Shown: piece by piece, positions 41,355 through 49,598 of the stretch
How positions within the stretch are numbered: the first letter of the stretch is position 1
How the letters are laid out: each line of letters starts with the position of its first letter
Assembly (NCBI RefSeq): GCF_023544445.1
Contig: NZ_JALPVJ010000014.1
Coordinates: 186,001 to 250,000 of the forward strand
Direction: 5' to 3'
DNA length: 64,000 bases
DNA from: Actinoplanes sp. M2I2
GTDB taxonomy: Bacteria; Actinomycetota; Actinomycetes; Mycobacteriales; Micromonosporaceae
Program-made: the position numbers and the translations under genes
Notes under the pieces: generated by a model
Told to the model about the DNA's origin: nothing
What the model saw: the letters and a program-made list of their open reading frames with translations, nothing else
Database searches by the model: none

Positions 41355-42467
41355 TCAGAGTTCGACGACCAGCTTGGTCGCCGAGACGCCGCGGCGCTGC
41401 TGGTCCAGGGCCTTCTGCAGGCCGGCCAGTGACGTGCCGACGACCGAGGCTCGCGGCAGCGGCCGGTAGCGGCCCTCGGCCAGCGCGGCCGGCAGGAAGT
41501 CGCGGAAGATCGCGGGGCCGACGTCGTTCTTCTTGACGTCCGACCCGAAGACGAACTTCATCCGGACCCCGCGGCGCCGGGCGGCCAGCTGCCAGCGCAG
41601 GACCCCGCCGACCATCCCGGTCAGGGTGCGCGGCAGCGAGAACCCGTTCTCGAACGTGACCGGCGCCGTGGCGACGGAGACGAACCGGTTGCCGCGCGAG
41701 GCGCCGGCGATCCGGATGCAGGCGGGGGCCGCGCCCAGGCCGATCGCGACCGCGCCGGCCGGCGTACGGTCGCTCAGGGTCTCGATGATGTCGGCCTCGA
41801 CCGTCGGGCTGCGGTAGTCGCAGACCCGGCTCGCGCCCAGGTCGGTGAGCAGGCCGGCGTTGCGGGGCGACGCCGTCGTGATCACGTCGTAGCCGGCCGC
41901 CACGGCCAGCTGGATCGCGTTGACGCCCACGCTGGTGGAGCCGCCCCAGATCAGCACGGTCGCCCCGGCCGGCGGCGCGCCGGCGACCGGGAGCCGCAGC
42001 CCGAGGTGGGTGGTCTGGAACAGCGAACAGGCGGCGGTGGACAACCCGAGCGGCAGCACGGCCGCGTCCCGGTAGGACAGGCTCGCCGGGATGGGCGCGG
42101 CGAGCACTTCCGGTACGACCGTGTACTGCTGGAACGCGCCCTGGGCGGGGCTGTCGACGTCGCGGTCGGTGCCGACGGCCAGCGCCAGCACCCGGTCGCC
42201 GGCGCGGAACCGGGTGACCGCCGAACCGGTCTCGACCACCTCGCCGGCCAGGTCGGCGCCGACCACGGCCGGGTACGTGAGCCACGAGTAGGCGACCCGG
42301 CCGGCCACCTGGATCACCCAGTCCAGCGGGTTGACGGCGACGGCGTGGTTGCGCACGACGATCTGGTCGGGGCCGGGCGGCGTGCAGGGCGCCGGCCCCA
42401 CTTCGAAGGCTCCGTTGCGGGTCCGGATCCAAGCGGCGGTGTTGGTGGGCTGGGCGGTCGGGGGCAT
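41355..42467 (-). CDS. Zinc-binding dehydrogenase family oxidoreductase (MDR)
   Basis: The 370-residue protein is a medium-chain dehydrogenase/reductase of the quinone-reductase/enoyl-reductase type: N-terminal GroES-like domain with VVRNHAVAVNPLDWVIQ, the linker VLIWGGSTSVGVNAIQLAVAAG as Rossmann entry near residue 165 (GGSTSVG) and YDVITTASPRN. The Cys/His ligands of zinc alcohol dehydrogenases are absent, so it is zinc-independent and uses NADPH. AGGAG precedes ATG 42467. It is divergent from a TetR gene, with two operator palindromes between them. Confidence 0.9.
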   Translation of the reverse strand: MPPTAQPTNTAAWIRTRNGAFEVGPAPCTPPGPDQIVVRNHAVAVNPLDWVIQVAGRVAYSWLTYPAVVGADLAGEVVETGSAVTRFRAGDRVLALAVGTDRDVDSPAQGAFQQYTVVPEVLAAPIPASLSYRDAAVLPLGLSTAACSLFQTTHLGLRLPVAGAPPAGATVLIWGGSTSVGVNAIQLAVAAGYDVITTASPRNAGLLTDLGASRVCDYRSPTVEADIIETLSDRTPAGAVAIGLGAAPACIRIAGASRGNRFVSVATAPVTFENGFSLPRTLTGMVGGVLRWQLAARRRGVRMKFVFGSDVKKNDVGPAIFRDFLPAALAEGRYRPLPRASVVGTSLAGLQKALDQQRRGVSATKLVVEL

Positions 42468-42486
42468 GCTGCACACTCCTCATGAC

Positions 42487-42534
42487 TGCACTAGGTGCAA
42501 TCACCAGCCTGCCACGTGATTGCACCCGGTGCAA
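42487..42534. promoter_or_regulatory. Two TetR operator palindromes between dehydrogenase and regulator
   Basis: TGCACTAGGTGCA (42487-42499) and TTGCACCCGGTGCAA (42520-42534) have centres 34 bp apart. The second is a perfect 7+1+7 inverted repeat; both share TGCAC-N3-GTGCA. They lie between the divergent MDR and TetR starts, the normal place for an autoregulated TetR site controlling both genes. Confidence 0.75.
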
Positions 42535-42553
42535 ACGCGGTAGATTCCCGGTC

Positions 42554-43117
42554 ATGGCCCGCTGGGAACCGGACGCGCGCGGCCGCCTGCAGCAGGCGGC
42601 CATGAGCCTGTTCCGCGAGCGCGGCTATGCCGAGGTCACGGTGGCCGAGATCGCCGACCGGGCCGGGCTGTCCAAGCGCTCGTTCTTCAACCACTTCGCC
42701 GACAAGCGCGAGGTGTTCTTCGCCAACGCGCAGTTCTTCGAGGAGAGCGTGCTGGCCCACCTGGCCTCGGCCGACCCGCGGCTCAGCGCGATCGACGCGA
42801 CGGTGCTCGCCCTGACCCGCTGCGGGCTGGATCTGTCCACCGTGACGTCGGCCGAGGACGCCCAGACCCGGCTCGACGTCCTCGTCGCGACCCCCGAGCT
42901 GCGCGAGCGCGACCTCAACAAGACCGCCGAGCTGACCGCGGCCATGGTCGAGGCCCTGGGCCGCCGCGGTGTACCGCCCCGCACGGCCGGCTTCGCCGCC
43001 CAGGCCGGCCTGGCCGTCTTCACCGTCGCCGTCGCCGAGTGGCTGGCCACCCCGGCCGCCGACTTCCCCGATCTGATGCGGCGGGCCCTGAACGAGCTGC
43101 GCGAGGCCGTGGCCTGA
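42554..43117 (+). CDS. TetR family transcriptional regulator
   Basis: The 187-residue protein has the TetR helix-turn-helix at residues ~10-55: RLQQAAMSLFRERGYAEVTV, then IADRAGLSKRSFFNHFADKREVFF. The C-terminal helical part would bind ligand and dimerise. It is divergent from the MDR dehydrogenase and very likely represses it through the two TGCAC palindromes. ATG 42554 is used; upstream in-frame codons run through the operator and are not coding. A strong terminator follows. Confidence 0.93.
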   Translation: MARWEPDARGRLQQAAMSLFRERGYAEVTVAEIADRAGLSKRSFFNHFADKREVFFANAQFFEESVLAHLASADPRLSAIDATVLALTRCGLDLSTVTSAEDAQTRLDVLVATPELRERDLNKTAELTAAMVEALGRRGVPPRTAGFAAQAGLAVFTVAVAEWLATPAADFPDLMRRALNELREAVA

Positions 43118-43146
43118 GGCCGGCGGCGCCTTTCGCACCGCCGGCC
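43118..43146. terminator. Bidirectional hairpin terminator
   Basis: GGCCGGCGG (43118-43126) pairs exactly with CCGCCGGCC (43138-43146) around an 11-base loop. It sits between the convergent tetR-type gene and the translational GTPase gene and can end both transcripts. Confidence 0.75.
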
Positions 43147-43153
43147 GTGGAAC

Positions 43154-45034
43154 TCAGACCGGGCGGTAGCCGGCCGGCCGGGTGGCGAACGTGCCGCGTC
43201 CCCGCGTACGGCTGCGCAGGTCGGTGGCGTACCCGAAGAGCTCGCCCAGCGGCACCAGGGCCGTGACCGACTCGCCGGTGGAGCCGGTGATCCGGCCGCG
43301 ACGGGACGCGAGATCGCCCAGCACCCCGCCGAGCGTCTCGGCCGGGGCGTGGACGATCACGTCGGCGACCGGTTCCAGCAGAGCCAGCTCGCACGCTTCG
43401 AGTGCCGCCCGCAAACCGTTGCGGCCGGCCGTGCGGAACGCCATCTCCGAGGAGTCCTTCACGTGGGTGGCTCCGTCGGTGAGCACCACCCGCAGGCCGA
43501 CGACCGGGTGACCGCCGAGCGGACCGTGGGCCAGCGCCTCCCGGCAGCCGGCCTCGACCGCGCGGACGTACTCGGCCGGGACGCGCCCGCCGGTCACCGT
43601 GGACGCGAACGCGAACCCGGTGCCGTCGAGCGGCGCCACCTCGAGCACGACGTGCGCGAACTGACCCGCCCCGCCGTCCTGCTTGACGTGCCGGTGGATC
43701 AGACCGGTCACGCCGCGCGCCACGGTCTCGCGGTAGGACACCTGGGGCCGGCCGGTCGTGACGGCCACGCCGGCCTCGCGCAATCTCGTCACTGCCACCT
43801 CCACTTGCAATTCCCCCAGTCCGGACAGCAGGGTCTGCCCGGACTCGTCGTCCGTGCGCACCGACAGCGACGGGTTCTCCTCGACCAGCGCGGCCAGGGC
43901 GCCCGGCAGCCCGTGGGCGTCGGCCCGCGTACAGCCCTCGACCGCGACCGAGACGAGCGGCTCAGCCGTCGGGGGCGCCTCCAGCTGAACGGGATGCTCC
44001 CGGGTGGACAGCGTCGTGCCGGCCCGGGCCGCCTTGATCCCGGCCAGTGCGACGATGTCACCGGCCTGCGCGCGATCGACGTCGGTGTGCCGGTCGGCCT
44101 GCACCCGCAGGATCCGGCCGACTCGCTCGGTCCGTCCCGTGCCCGCGTCCCAGACCGTGTCACCCTTGGCGAGGGCGCCGTCATAGACCCGGACGAACGT
44201 CAGCCGGCCCGACCGGCCCGAGTGCACCTTGAAGGCCAGCGCGGTGAGCGGAGCCGCCGGATCCCCCGACGGCGCCGGCAGGTAGTCGACCACCGCGTCC
44301 AGCAGCGGCTCGACACCGATGCCGCGGTAGGCCGATCCGCACAGCACGACCACGGCCGTACCGGCCCCGGTCAGGTCGCGCATCGCCGCCCGCAGGGTCT
44401 CGTCCGGCATCGCGTCCAGCTCTTCCAGCGCCGCCGGGTGCAGCTCGGCCACCGCCTCCTCGAGACGACGGCGGGCCGGCCCGTCGAACTCCGGGGTGAC
44501 CCGCTGCTCGCCGTCCACCCAGGTGAGCGTGCGCCGGCCGACCAGGTCGACGACGCCGCCCTCGACGGGCACCTGCGCGACCAGCGGAGTCACTCCCAGC
44601 CGCTCCCGCAGCGAGCGCACGGCCGCGTCGAGGTCGGCGCCCGGCCGGTCGAGCTTGTTGACGAACACGATCCGCGGGACGCCGTACCGGTCGGCCTGCC
44701 GCCAGACCGCCTCGCTCTGCGGCTCGACCCCGGCGACGCCGTCGAGCACGACGACCGCGCCGTCGAGCACCCGCAACGAGCGCTCGACCTCGTCGGTGAA
44801 ATCGACGTGTCCGGGCGTGTCGATGAGGTTGAGCCGATGGCCGTTCCAGTCGCAACCGACCGCGGCCGCGAAGATGGTGATGCCACGTTCACGCTCCTGA
44901 GGATCGAAGTCGGTGACCGTCGTCCCGTGGTGCACCTCGCCCCGTTTGTAGGTGGCGCCGGTACGGAAGAGGATGCGTTCGGTCAGGGTGGTCTTGCCCG
45001 CGTCGACGTGCGCGAGGATGCCGAGATTTCGCAT
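43154..45034 (-). CDS. EF-G/TetM-like translational GTPase (ribosomal protection-like)
   Basis: The 626-residue GTPase has G1 AHVDAGKT (8-15), switch [19 protein letters not shown] (37-54), G3 DTPG (72-75) and G4 NKLD (126-129), then EF-G domains II-V. The length (EF-G about 700, TetM-type proteins about 640) and GTT-TD switch I resemble ribosomal protection proteins, while the end ([18 protein letters not shown]) is EF-G-like. It would act on the ribosome, perhaps dislodging a drug or rescuing stalls. Upstream is a 25-codon leader with hairpins, and no strong ribosome binding site precedes ATG 45034. Confidence 0.87.
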   Translation of the reverse strand: MRNLGILAHVDAGKTTLTERILFRTGATYKRGEVHHGTTVTDFDPQERERGITIFAAAVGCDWNGHRLNLIDTPGHVDFTDEVERSLRVLDGAVVVLDGVAGVEPQSEAVWRQADRYGVPRIVFVNKLDRPGADLDAAVRSLRERLGVTPLVAQVPVEGGVVDLVGRRTLTWVDGEQRVTPEFDGPARRRLEEAVAELHPAALEELDAMPDETLRAAMRDLTGAGTAVVVLCGSAYRGIGVEPLLDAVVDYLPAPSGDPAAPLTALAFKVHSGRSGRLTFVRVYDGALAKGDTVWDAGTGRTERVGRILRVQADRHTDVDRAQAGDIVALAGIKAARAGTTLSTREHPVQLEAPPTAEPLVSVAVEGCTRADAHGLPGALAALVEENPSLSVRTDDESGQTLLSGLGELQVEVAVTRLREAGVAVTTGRPQVSYRETVARGVTGLIHRHVKQDGGAGQFAHVVLEVAPLDGTGFAFASTVTGGRVPAEYVRAVEAGCREALAHGPLGGHPVVGLRVVLTDGATHVKDSSEMAFRTAGRNGLRAALEACELALLEPVADVIVHAPAETLGGVLGDLASRRGRITGSTGESVTALVPLGELFGYATDLRSRTRGRGTFATRPAGYRPV

Positions 45035-45081
45035 GGCTGATGGGCTTTCGAGAGTTCCGCAGGTGGACGGCGCCCACCCGG

Positions 45082-45100
45082 CCGCGTCGTCAGGACGCGG
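45082..45100 (-). promoter_or_regulatory. Attenuator hairpin 2, directly after the leader stop codon
   Basis: CCGCGTC and GACGCGG form a perfect 7-bp stem with a 5-base loop in the transcript, beginning at the base after the leader TGA. A third weak stem (GGTGG...CCACC) follows towards the GTPase start. Together with hairpin 1 these could give alternative folds that depend on where a ribosome pauses on the leader. Confidence 0.55.
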
Positions 45101-45178
45101 TCAGGAACGACCAGCCTCGGTGGCGCAACCGAGGCTGGGCCCACCGGACACGAGGAGAAGAGCGGTGCGGTAGCGCAC
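45101..45178 (-). CDS. Leader peptide (25 aa) upstream of the translational GTPase
   Basis: GTG at 45178 follows GGGAGG (complement of 45184-45189) with five bases spacing, a much better site than that of the GTPase gene. The 25-residue product (beginning RYRTALLLVSGG after the initiator, ending TEAGRS) has no domain. Codons 14-23 contain hairpin 1: an 11-bp perfect stem at 45111-45121 with 45128-45138 and a 6-base loop, so a translating ribosome must open it. A small stem GTGCG-CTAC-CGCAC (45178-45165) covers the start codon itself. This is the layout of ribosome-mediated attenuation of antibiotic resistance genes. Confidence 0.6.
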   Translation of the reverse strand: MRYRTALLLVSGGPSLGCATEAGRS

Positions 45179-45248
45179 GGCGTCCTCCCCTCGCGAAACG
45201 ATCAACACCGGTGACGGTACGGACGCCGATCCGGCTTGTCGACCGCTT

Positions 45249-46550
45249 TCAGCTCCGCACGGCGGCGGTGGCCGGGCCCCGCACCGACCGCCGGGCGGTC
45301 CGCAGCAGGGCCGTGGCGGTGAGCATCACGGCGATCGCCGCGACGATGCCGAAGGCGGCCGGGGACGCGTCGGGCCAGACCCGGCCGGCCCGCGCCGAAC
45401 CGAACGGCAGGACCGTGAACAGCGCGGCCACCAGGCCGCCGAGCACGCCGGTCACCGTGATCAGCAGTCCTTCGAGGGCCACCATCGCGGTCACCTGGCC
45501 GCGGGTGGCGCCGGCCAGGCGCTGCTGGGCGAACTCGCGGCGCCGGTGGGCGGTCGCGGCGATCAGCGTGTTGACCAGCATGATCGCCACGAAGACCGTG
45601 ATCAGGCCGACCACCACGTAGTTGAGCGTCTGGATGTCCTGGGCGTAGCCGGGCTGGGTCGTGCCCGCGGCGGCGCGGTCCTCGATGCCCTGCATGTAGA
45701 CCGTGCCCGTCGCGATGCCGGTGAAGAGCAGGACCGGCATCACGGCCGACGACAGCCGCGGGCCCTGCAACGCCAGCTCGCCCGGGGCGCCGAACAGGCG
45801 TACCAGAGGGCTCAGCACGGCCGTGACCAGCCGCAGCAGCTCGGGGGCGAGCAGGGCCAGCCCGATCGACGCCCAGATGCCGGCCTGGCCGGCGGTCTGC
45901 ATCGCGTCGATTCCCTTGCCGTACATCAGCGTCGCGGTCAGGACGGCGCAGTTGGCCCCGGTCAGCAGGAACAGCGCCGCGCCGAGGCGACGCAGCCGCG
46001 GCCGCTGCTTGCGGCGGCCGTGCCCGGCGGCGCGCCGGGCCGCGGCGACGCCCGCCACCAGCGAGCCCAGCAGGGTGACCCCGAAACCGGCGCCCAGCGC
46101 GATCGGGCCGAACGCGGCGCCGACCGAGGTCGCGACCTGACCGGTGTCGTGCAGCAGGCCGACCAGCACCCGGCCGAGCACGAGACCGACCGGCACGGCG
46201 GCGGCCGAGGCGACCAGCGCGACCGCCACGGCCTCCCCCACGATCATCCGGCGCAGCTGGGGCCCGGTCGCGCCGACCGACCGCAGCAGCGCGATCTGCT
46301 GGTCGCGTTGCCGGATGGCCAGGGTGAGCGTCGACGTCACCGCGAACGCGACGATGATCAGGCACCAGCCTCCGCCGACGGTCGCCGTGGTGGTCAGCGA
46401 CTCGTGGCCGGCCGCCGCGTCCACTCCGGAGGCGGTGTCGAGCAGCGACGCGAAGGCCATGAGCAGCGCCGCGCCCAGGAAGGCGGAGAGGAACGTGGCG
46501 ACGAAGCCGCCGGGACGGTGGCGCAGGTTGCGCAGCGCGACGGCGATCAT
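45249..46550 (-). CDS. ABC transporter permease, FtsX/MacB-like
   Basis: The 433-residue protein has N-terminal MIAVALRNLRHRPGGFVATF, a first membrane segment near residues 17-36, then two FtsX-like groups: RQRDQQIALLRSVGATGPQLRRMIVGEA near 75-102 and RRREFAQQRLAGATRGQVTAMVALEG near 335-360, each followed by membrane segments. The lack of a large periplasmic domain fits actinobacterial exporters. It is encoded directly after its ATPase with an ATGA overlap. Substrate unknown; the divergent GntR/TetR hybrid probably controls it. Confidence 0.9.
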   Translation of the reverse strand: MIAVALRNLRHRPGGFVATFLSAFLGAALLMAFASLLDTASGVDAAAGHESLTTTATVGGGWCLIIVAFAVTSTLTLAIRQRDQQIALLRSVGATGPQLRRMIVGEAVAVALVASAAAVPVGLVLGRVLVGLLHDTGQVATSVGAAFGPIALGAGFGVTLLGSLVAGVAAARRAAGHGRRKQRPRLRRLGAALFLLTGANCAVLTATLMYGKGIDAMQTAGQAGIWASIGLALLAPELLRLVTAVLSPLVRLFGAPGELALQGPRLSSAVMPVLLFTGIATGTVYMQGIEDRAAAGTTQPGYAQDIQTLNYVVVGLITVFVAIMLVNTLIAATAHRRREFAQQRLAGATRGQVTAMVALEGLLITVTGVLGGLVAALFTVLPFGSARAGRVWPDASPAAFGIVAAIAVMLTATALLRTARRSVRGPATAAVRS

Positions 46551-47281
46551 GCTTCTGCCCCCACGCGGTCGCCGAGGTGGGCGAGGCGCTCGGCCGCGGC
46601 GTCGGCGGTGGGCGCCTGCAGCGACCCGGCCAGCCGGCCATCGGCCAGGAAGAGGACCGAGTCGGCGTACGCGGCGGCGACCGGATCGTGCGTCACCATG
46701 ACCACCGTGCGGCCGTGCCCGCTCACCACCGTGCGCAGCAGGGTCAGCACCTCGCGGGCGCTGCGCAGGTCGAGCGCGCCGGTCGGTTCGTCGGCGAAGA
46801 TCACAGCCGGCTCGGTGACCAGCGCCCGGGCCACGGCGACGCGCTGACGCTGCCCGCCGGAGAGCCGCTCCGGGAGGTCCTGCGCCCGGTCGCCCAGCCC
46901 CAGCCGGTCGAGAACCTCCCGGACGCGGTGGCGATCGGCCCGGCGTCCGGCCAGGCGCAGCGGCAGCACCACGTTCTGCTCCACCGTGAGCGACGGGAGC
47001 AGGTTGTAGTCCTGGAAGACGAAGCCGACCCGGGTGCGCCGGAACTTCGTCATCGCGGTGTCGTCGGTGGCCGTGAGCTCGGCGCCGTCGATGAACACGC
47101 GGCCACCGGTCGGACGGTCGAGCCCGGCCGCGCACTGCAGCAACGTGCTCTTACCCGAGCCGGACGGACCCATCACCGCGGTGAAGCTCCCGGCCGGGAA
47201 CGCGGCGGTCACCCCGTCGAGCGCGGTGACGCCACCGTCGTAGGTCTTGTACAGCGAGTCGAGGCTTACCCCATCAGTCAT
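46547..47281 (-). CDS. ABC transporter ATP-binding protein, MacB/LolD type
   Basis: The 244-residue ATPase has Walker A GPSGSGKST near residues 39-47, Q-loop FVFQDYNLLPSLT, signature LSGGQRQRV near 145, Walker B VIFADEPTGALD and H-loop VTHD. This is the MacB/LolD class that powers FtsX-type permeases. ATG 47281 is chosen; in-frame codons further upstream run into the operator region. It is the first gene of a two-gene operon, divergent from a regulator gene 117 bp away. Confidence 0.94.
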   Translation of the reverse strand: MTDGVSLDSLYKTYDGGVTALDGVTAAFPAGSFTAVMGPSGSGKSTLLQCAAGLDRPTGGRVFIDGAELTATDDTAMTKFRRTRVGFVFQDYNLLPSLTVEQNVVLPLRLAGRRADRHRVREVLDRLGLGDRAQDLPERLSGGQRQRVAVARALVTEPAVIFADEPTGALDLRSAREVLTLLRTVVSGHGRTVVMVTHDPVAAAYADSVLFLADGRLAGSLQAPTADAAAERLAHLGDRVGAEA

Positions 47282-47298
47282 GGGTACACCGTACGAGC

Positions 47299-47369
47299 GC
47301 ACTACGTCAGGAATCGGTAGTGCTGGCACCCCGATTTCGCTAGAGCACTCCAGCCCGGCGCACTAGTGC
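47299..47369. promoter_or_regulatory. Palindromes between ABC operon and GntR/TetR regulator
   Basis: GCACTAC (47299-47305) and GTAGTGC (47317-47323) form a 25-bp interrupted palindrome, and GCACTAGTGC (47360-47369) is a perfect 10-bp palindrome with the same GCACTA half site. ACCGTACG occurs at both ends of the intergenic region. These are candidate binding sites of the adjacent hybrid regulator. Confidence 0.55.
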
Positions 47370-47398
47370 ACTGCCACCGTACGGGGTAGGTTCGGCTC

Positions 47399-48337
47399 GT
47401 GAAGGTCCCCGTCTTCCGCCGGATCGCCGCCGAGCTCGCCGCCCGGATAGCCGCCGGGGAACCGCCGCCCGGCGAGCGCATCATGTCGATCCGCCAGATC
47501 ATGGCCGAGTACGACGTGGCCATGGCGACGGCCACCAAGGTGGTCGCCCACCTGCGCGACGAGGGCCTGGTGCGGGCCAGGCCGGGCGTCGGCACGGTGG
47601 TCGCGGGGGGCGTCCGATCCCCGGGCACCGGCCCCGACCGCGATCTGGTCGTCCGGACGGCCATCACGATCGCCGACGCCGAGGGCCTGCCCGGCCTGTC
47701 CATGCGCCGGCTGGCCGGCGAGCTGGGCATCCCGACGATGTCGGTCTATCGCCATGTGGCCGACCGGGAGGAGCTCGTGCTGCTGATGATGGACAAGGTC
47801 ATGGCGGCCAACCCGCCGCCACCCCGGCTCGACCCGGCACGGGACGGCTGGCGCGCCTGCGTCGAGGCGCTGGCCCGCCTGCAGTGGTCGATGTACCGCC
47901 GGCACACCTGGCTGGCCCAGGCCGTCTCGTTCACCCGCCCGCTGCTGGCCCCGCACGCGATGGCCCACACCGAGTGGACGATGCGAGCCCTGGAGGGCCA
48001 CGGCCTCGATCCCAGCACCCAGTTCCGCGCCGCCGTGACCGTCGCCAACTACGTCCGCGGCACCGCCGTCAACCTGGAGGACGAGGCCCAGGCCGTCCAG
48101 GAGACCGGCATGACCGACACCGAGTGGATGGACACTCAGCGCCGGCGTTTCACGGCCGTGCTGGCCGCCGGCCGGCTCCCGCTGATGGCCCGTTTCATGG
48201 CCACCTCCGACCGCGAGCTCAACCTGGACATGCTGCTGGAGTACGGCCTGCAGCGGCTTCTCGACGGCCTCGAGACCCAGCTCACGCCCCATCCCGAGCC
48301 GCACACTCAGCCGGCGACCGAGGACCGGCGGCGTTGA
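47399..48337 (+). CDS. Hybrid regulator: GntR-type HTH fused to TetR-type domain
   Basis: The 312-residue protein starts with a GntR winged helix (PVFRRIAAELAARIAAGEPPP, then IRQIMAEYDVAMATATKVVAHLRDEGLV, residues 3-58) and continues with a TetR helix-turn-helix (residues ~80-125: IADAEGLPGLSMRRLAGELG, MSVYRHVADREELVLLMMD) and a TetR_C-like ligand domain. Two DNA-binding units in one chain are known in actinobacterial TetR proteins. Start is GTG 47399. It is divergent from the ABC exporter genes, which it probably represses until a drug-like ligand appears. Confidence 0.9.
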   Translation: MKVPVFRRIAAELAARIAAGEPPPGERIMSIRQIMAEYDVAMATATKVVAHLRDEGLVRARPGVGTVVAGGVRSPGTGPDRDLVVRTAITIADAEGLPGLSMRRLAGELGIPTMSVYRHVADREELVLLMMDKVMAANPPPPRLDPARDGWRACVEALARLQWSMYRRHTWLAQAVSFTRPLLAPHAMAHTEWTMRALEGHGLDPSTQFRAAVTVANYVRGTAVNLEDEAQAVQETGMTDTEWMDTQRRRFTAVLAAGRLPLMARFMATSDRELNLDMLLEYGLQRLLDGLETQLTPHPEPHTQPATEDRRR

Positions 48338-48344
48338 TTCTGCG

Positions 48345-48603
48345 CTAGACGCCGGCGAAGGACTCCAGGGCGGCCATGGTCTGCAGGGAGACCAGGCGCG
48401 CGCTGGGAGCCTTTCATCACCGTGCCGTGGAGCTCCTCGTGGGCCGTCACCGCCTCGGCCCGGCTGCGGTAGATGGTGCCCTCGAGCTCCGCGGAGACGA
48501 CGTCCTCGGCGAAATCGGCGAAGAAGCCGGCGACGTCACCCCGGTTCCACGCCTCGTACATCCGGGTGGGGATGGTGCTCATCGTCTCGATCGACTGGTC
48601 CAT
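48345..48603 (-). pseudogene. SnoaL-like / NTF2-fold protein, internally deleted remnant
   Basis: The start is sound (AAAGG before ATG 48603) and residues 1-60 match SnoaL-like proteins (MYEAWNRGDVAGFFADFAEDVV, TIYRSRAEAVTAHEELHGTV). After MKGS the frame turns into Arg/Pro-rich nonsense, while the next frame reads ARLVSLQTMAALESFAGV and stops at TAG 48347-48345, a natural family end. About 50-60 residues are missing at the junction, so the gene has an internal deletion with frameshift and is probably dead. Confidence 0.6.
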
Positions 48604-48620
48604 GGTCGCCTTTCCGGGTT

Positions 48621-49573
48621 TCAGGAGCCTCCATCCTGGCCGGGACCGGCCCCGGGAGCCTTGGCTTCGCGTGCACGGTTACCCGAATTCAGCGCTGCCG
48701 GGCTGTAGCCGTACGCCGCCTTGAAAACCCGGCTGAAGTACGCCGGGTCGTGGAATCCCCAGCGGGCGGCGACGGCCGTGACCGTGCGGCCGGGCGTCAG
48801 ATCGGCCCGGCACCGCTCCAGGCGACGCCGGCGGATCAGGGCTCCGGGACCGTCTCGGGCTGGTCCTCGAAGAGCTTGTGGAGGCGGCGGACGGAGATGT
48901 GGTGGGCCGCGGCGACCATCCCCCGGGGACAGCCCGCGGTCGGACAGCCGCGCCTCGATGTAGCCGACGACCCGGTCCCGCAACGCGTCGTCGGGACCGG
49001 TGCGGACGTCACCGTTCAGCTGGGCCTCGAGCGTCACCGCGATCAGCGCGGTCACGGCGGCCGCGGATCGTTGCGCCTCGCCGGCCCGGAACCCGCTCAG
49101 CGACCGGCCCAGGTCGCGCGCCAGCGAGGACACCAGGGCCCCGGGACCGCGGTCGCCCTTGATGCGTACGCCGGTCAGCCGGTCGGCGTCGCCGGGCCGC
49201 AGCCGCAGCTCCCGCCGGGGCACCAGGATGCTCACATGCGCCGACGCGGTGCTGGCGAACCGGGCCGGCCGGGCCGGGTCCACGAGCACCAGGTCGGTCG
49301 GCCCGAGGTCGGCTGGGCCGCGGCCCTGCTCGACGAGCGCCCGGCCCCGCATCATCAGCTCGATCTGCCACCACGCCTCGTCGGCCGGCCGGGCCGAACG
49401 GGCGTCCCGGAAGCACTCGCCCGCCGGCGTGACCAGTTCGACCAGCTTGAGCGGCCCGAATCGCGCGACACGACACGGGCCTCGAACTCGCCGTGGTCGT
49501 GCCGCCCGCTGCGGACCGGAGGCAACCCGCTGGTCGCGAGCTTCTCCTGGAAGACGCCGATGTCGGTGAACAC
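48621..49573 (-). pseudogene. AraC family regulator, broken by several frameshifts
   Basis: Reading from GTG 49573, the N-terminal cupin-like part (VFTDIGVFQEKLATSGLPP, HGEFEARV) loses frame near 49460-49470, where a 5-bp tandem duplication CGTGTCGTGT is visible; the next frame continues FGPLKLVELVTPAGECF and on through the middle. In the AraC DNA-binding part, an extra G in a GGGGG run near 48921 and a second change near 48850 displace MVAAAHHISVRRLHKLFED. The end (AVAARWGFHDPAYFSRVFKAAYG) is intact. Three lesions in one gene indicate a pseudogene unless they are sequencing errors. Confidence 0.65.
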
Positions 49574-49598
49574 CCGCCCCACCGTAGCTCCGCCCGGC

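Noticed and set aside
43154-45034. The GTPase as the housekeeping fusA EF-G
   Set aside because: It is about 75 residues too short, not next to rpsL, rpsG or tuf, and has an attenuator-like leader. A paralogue is more likely.
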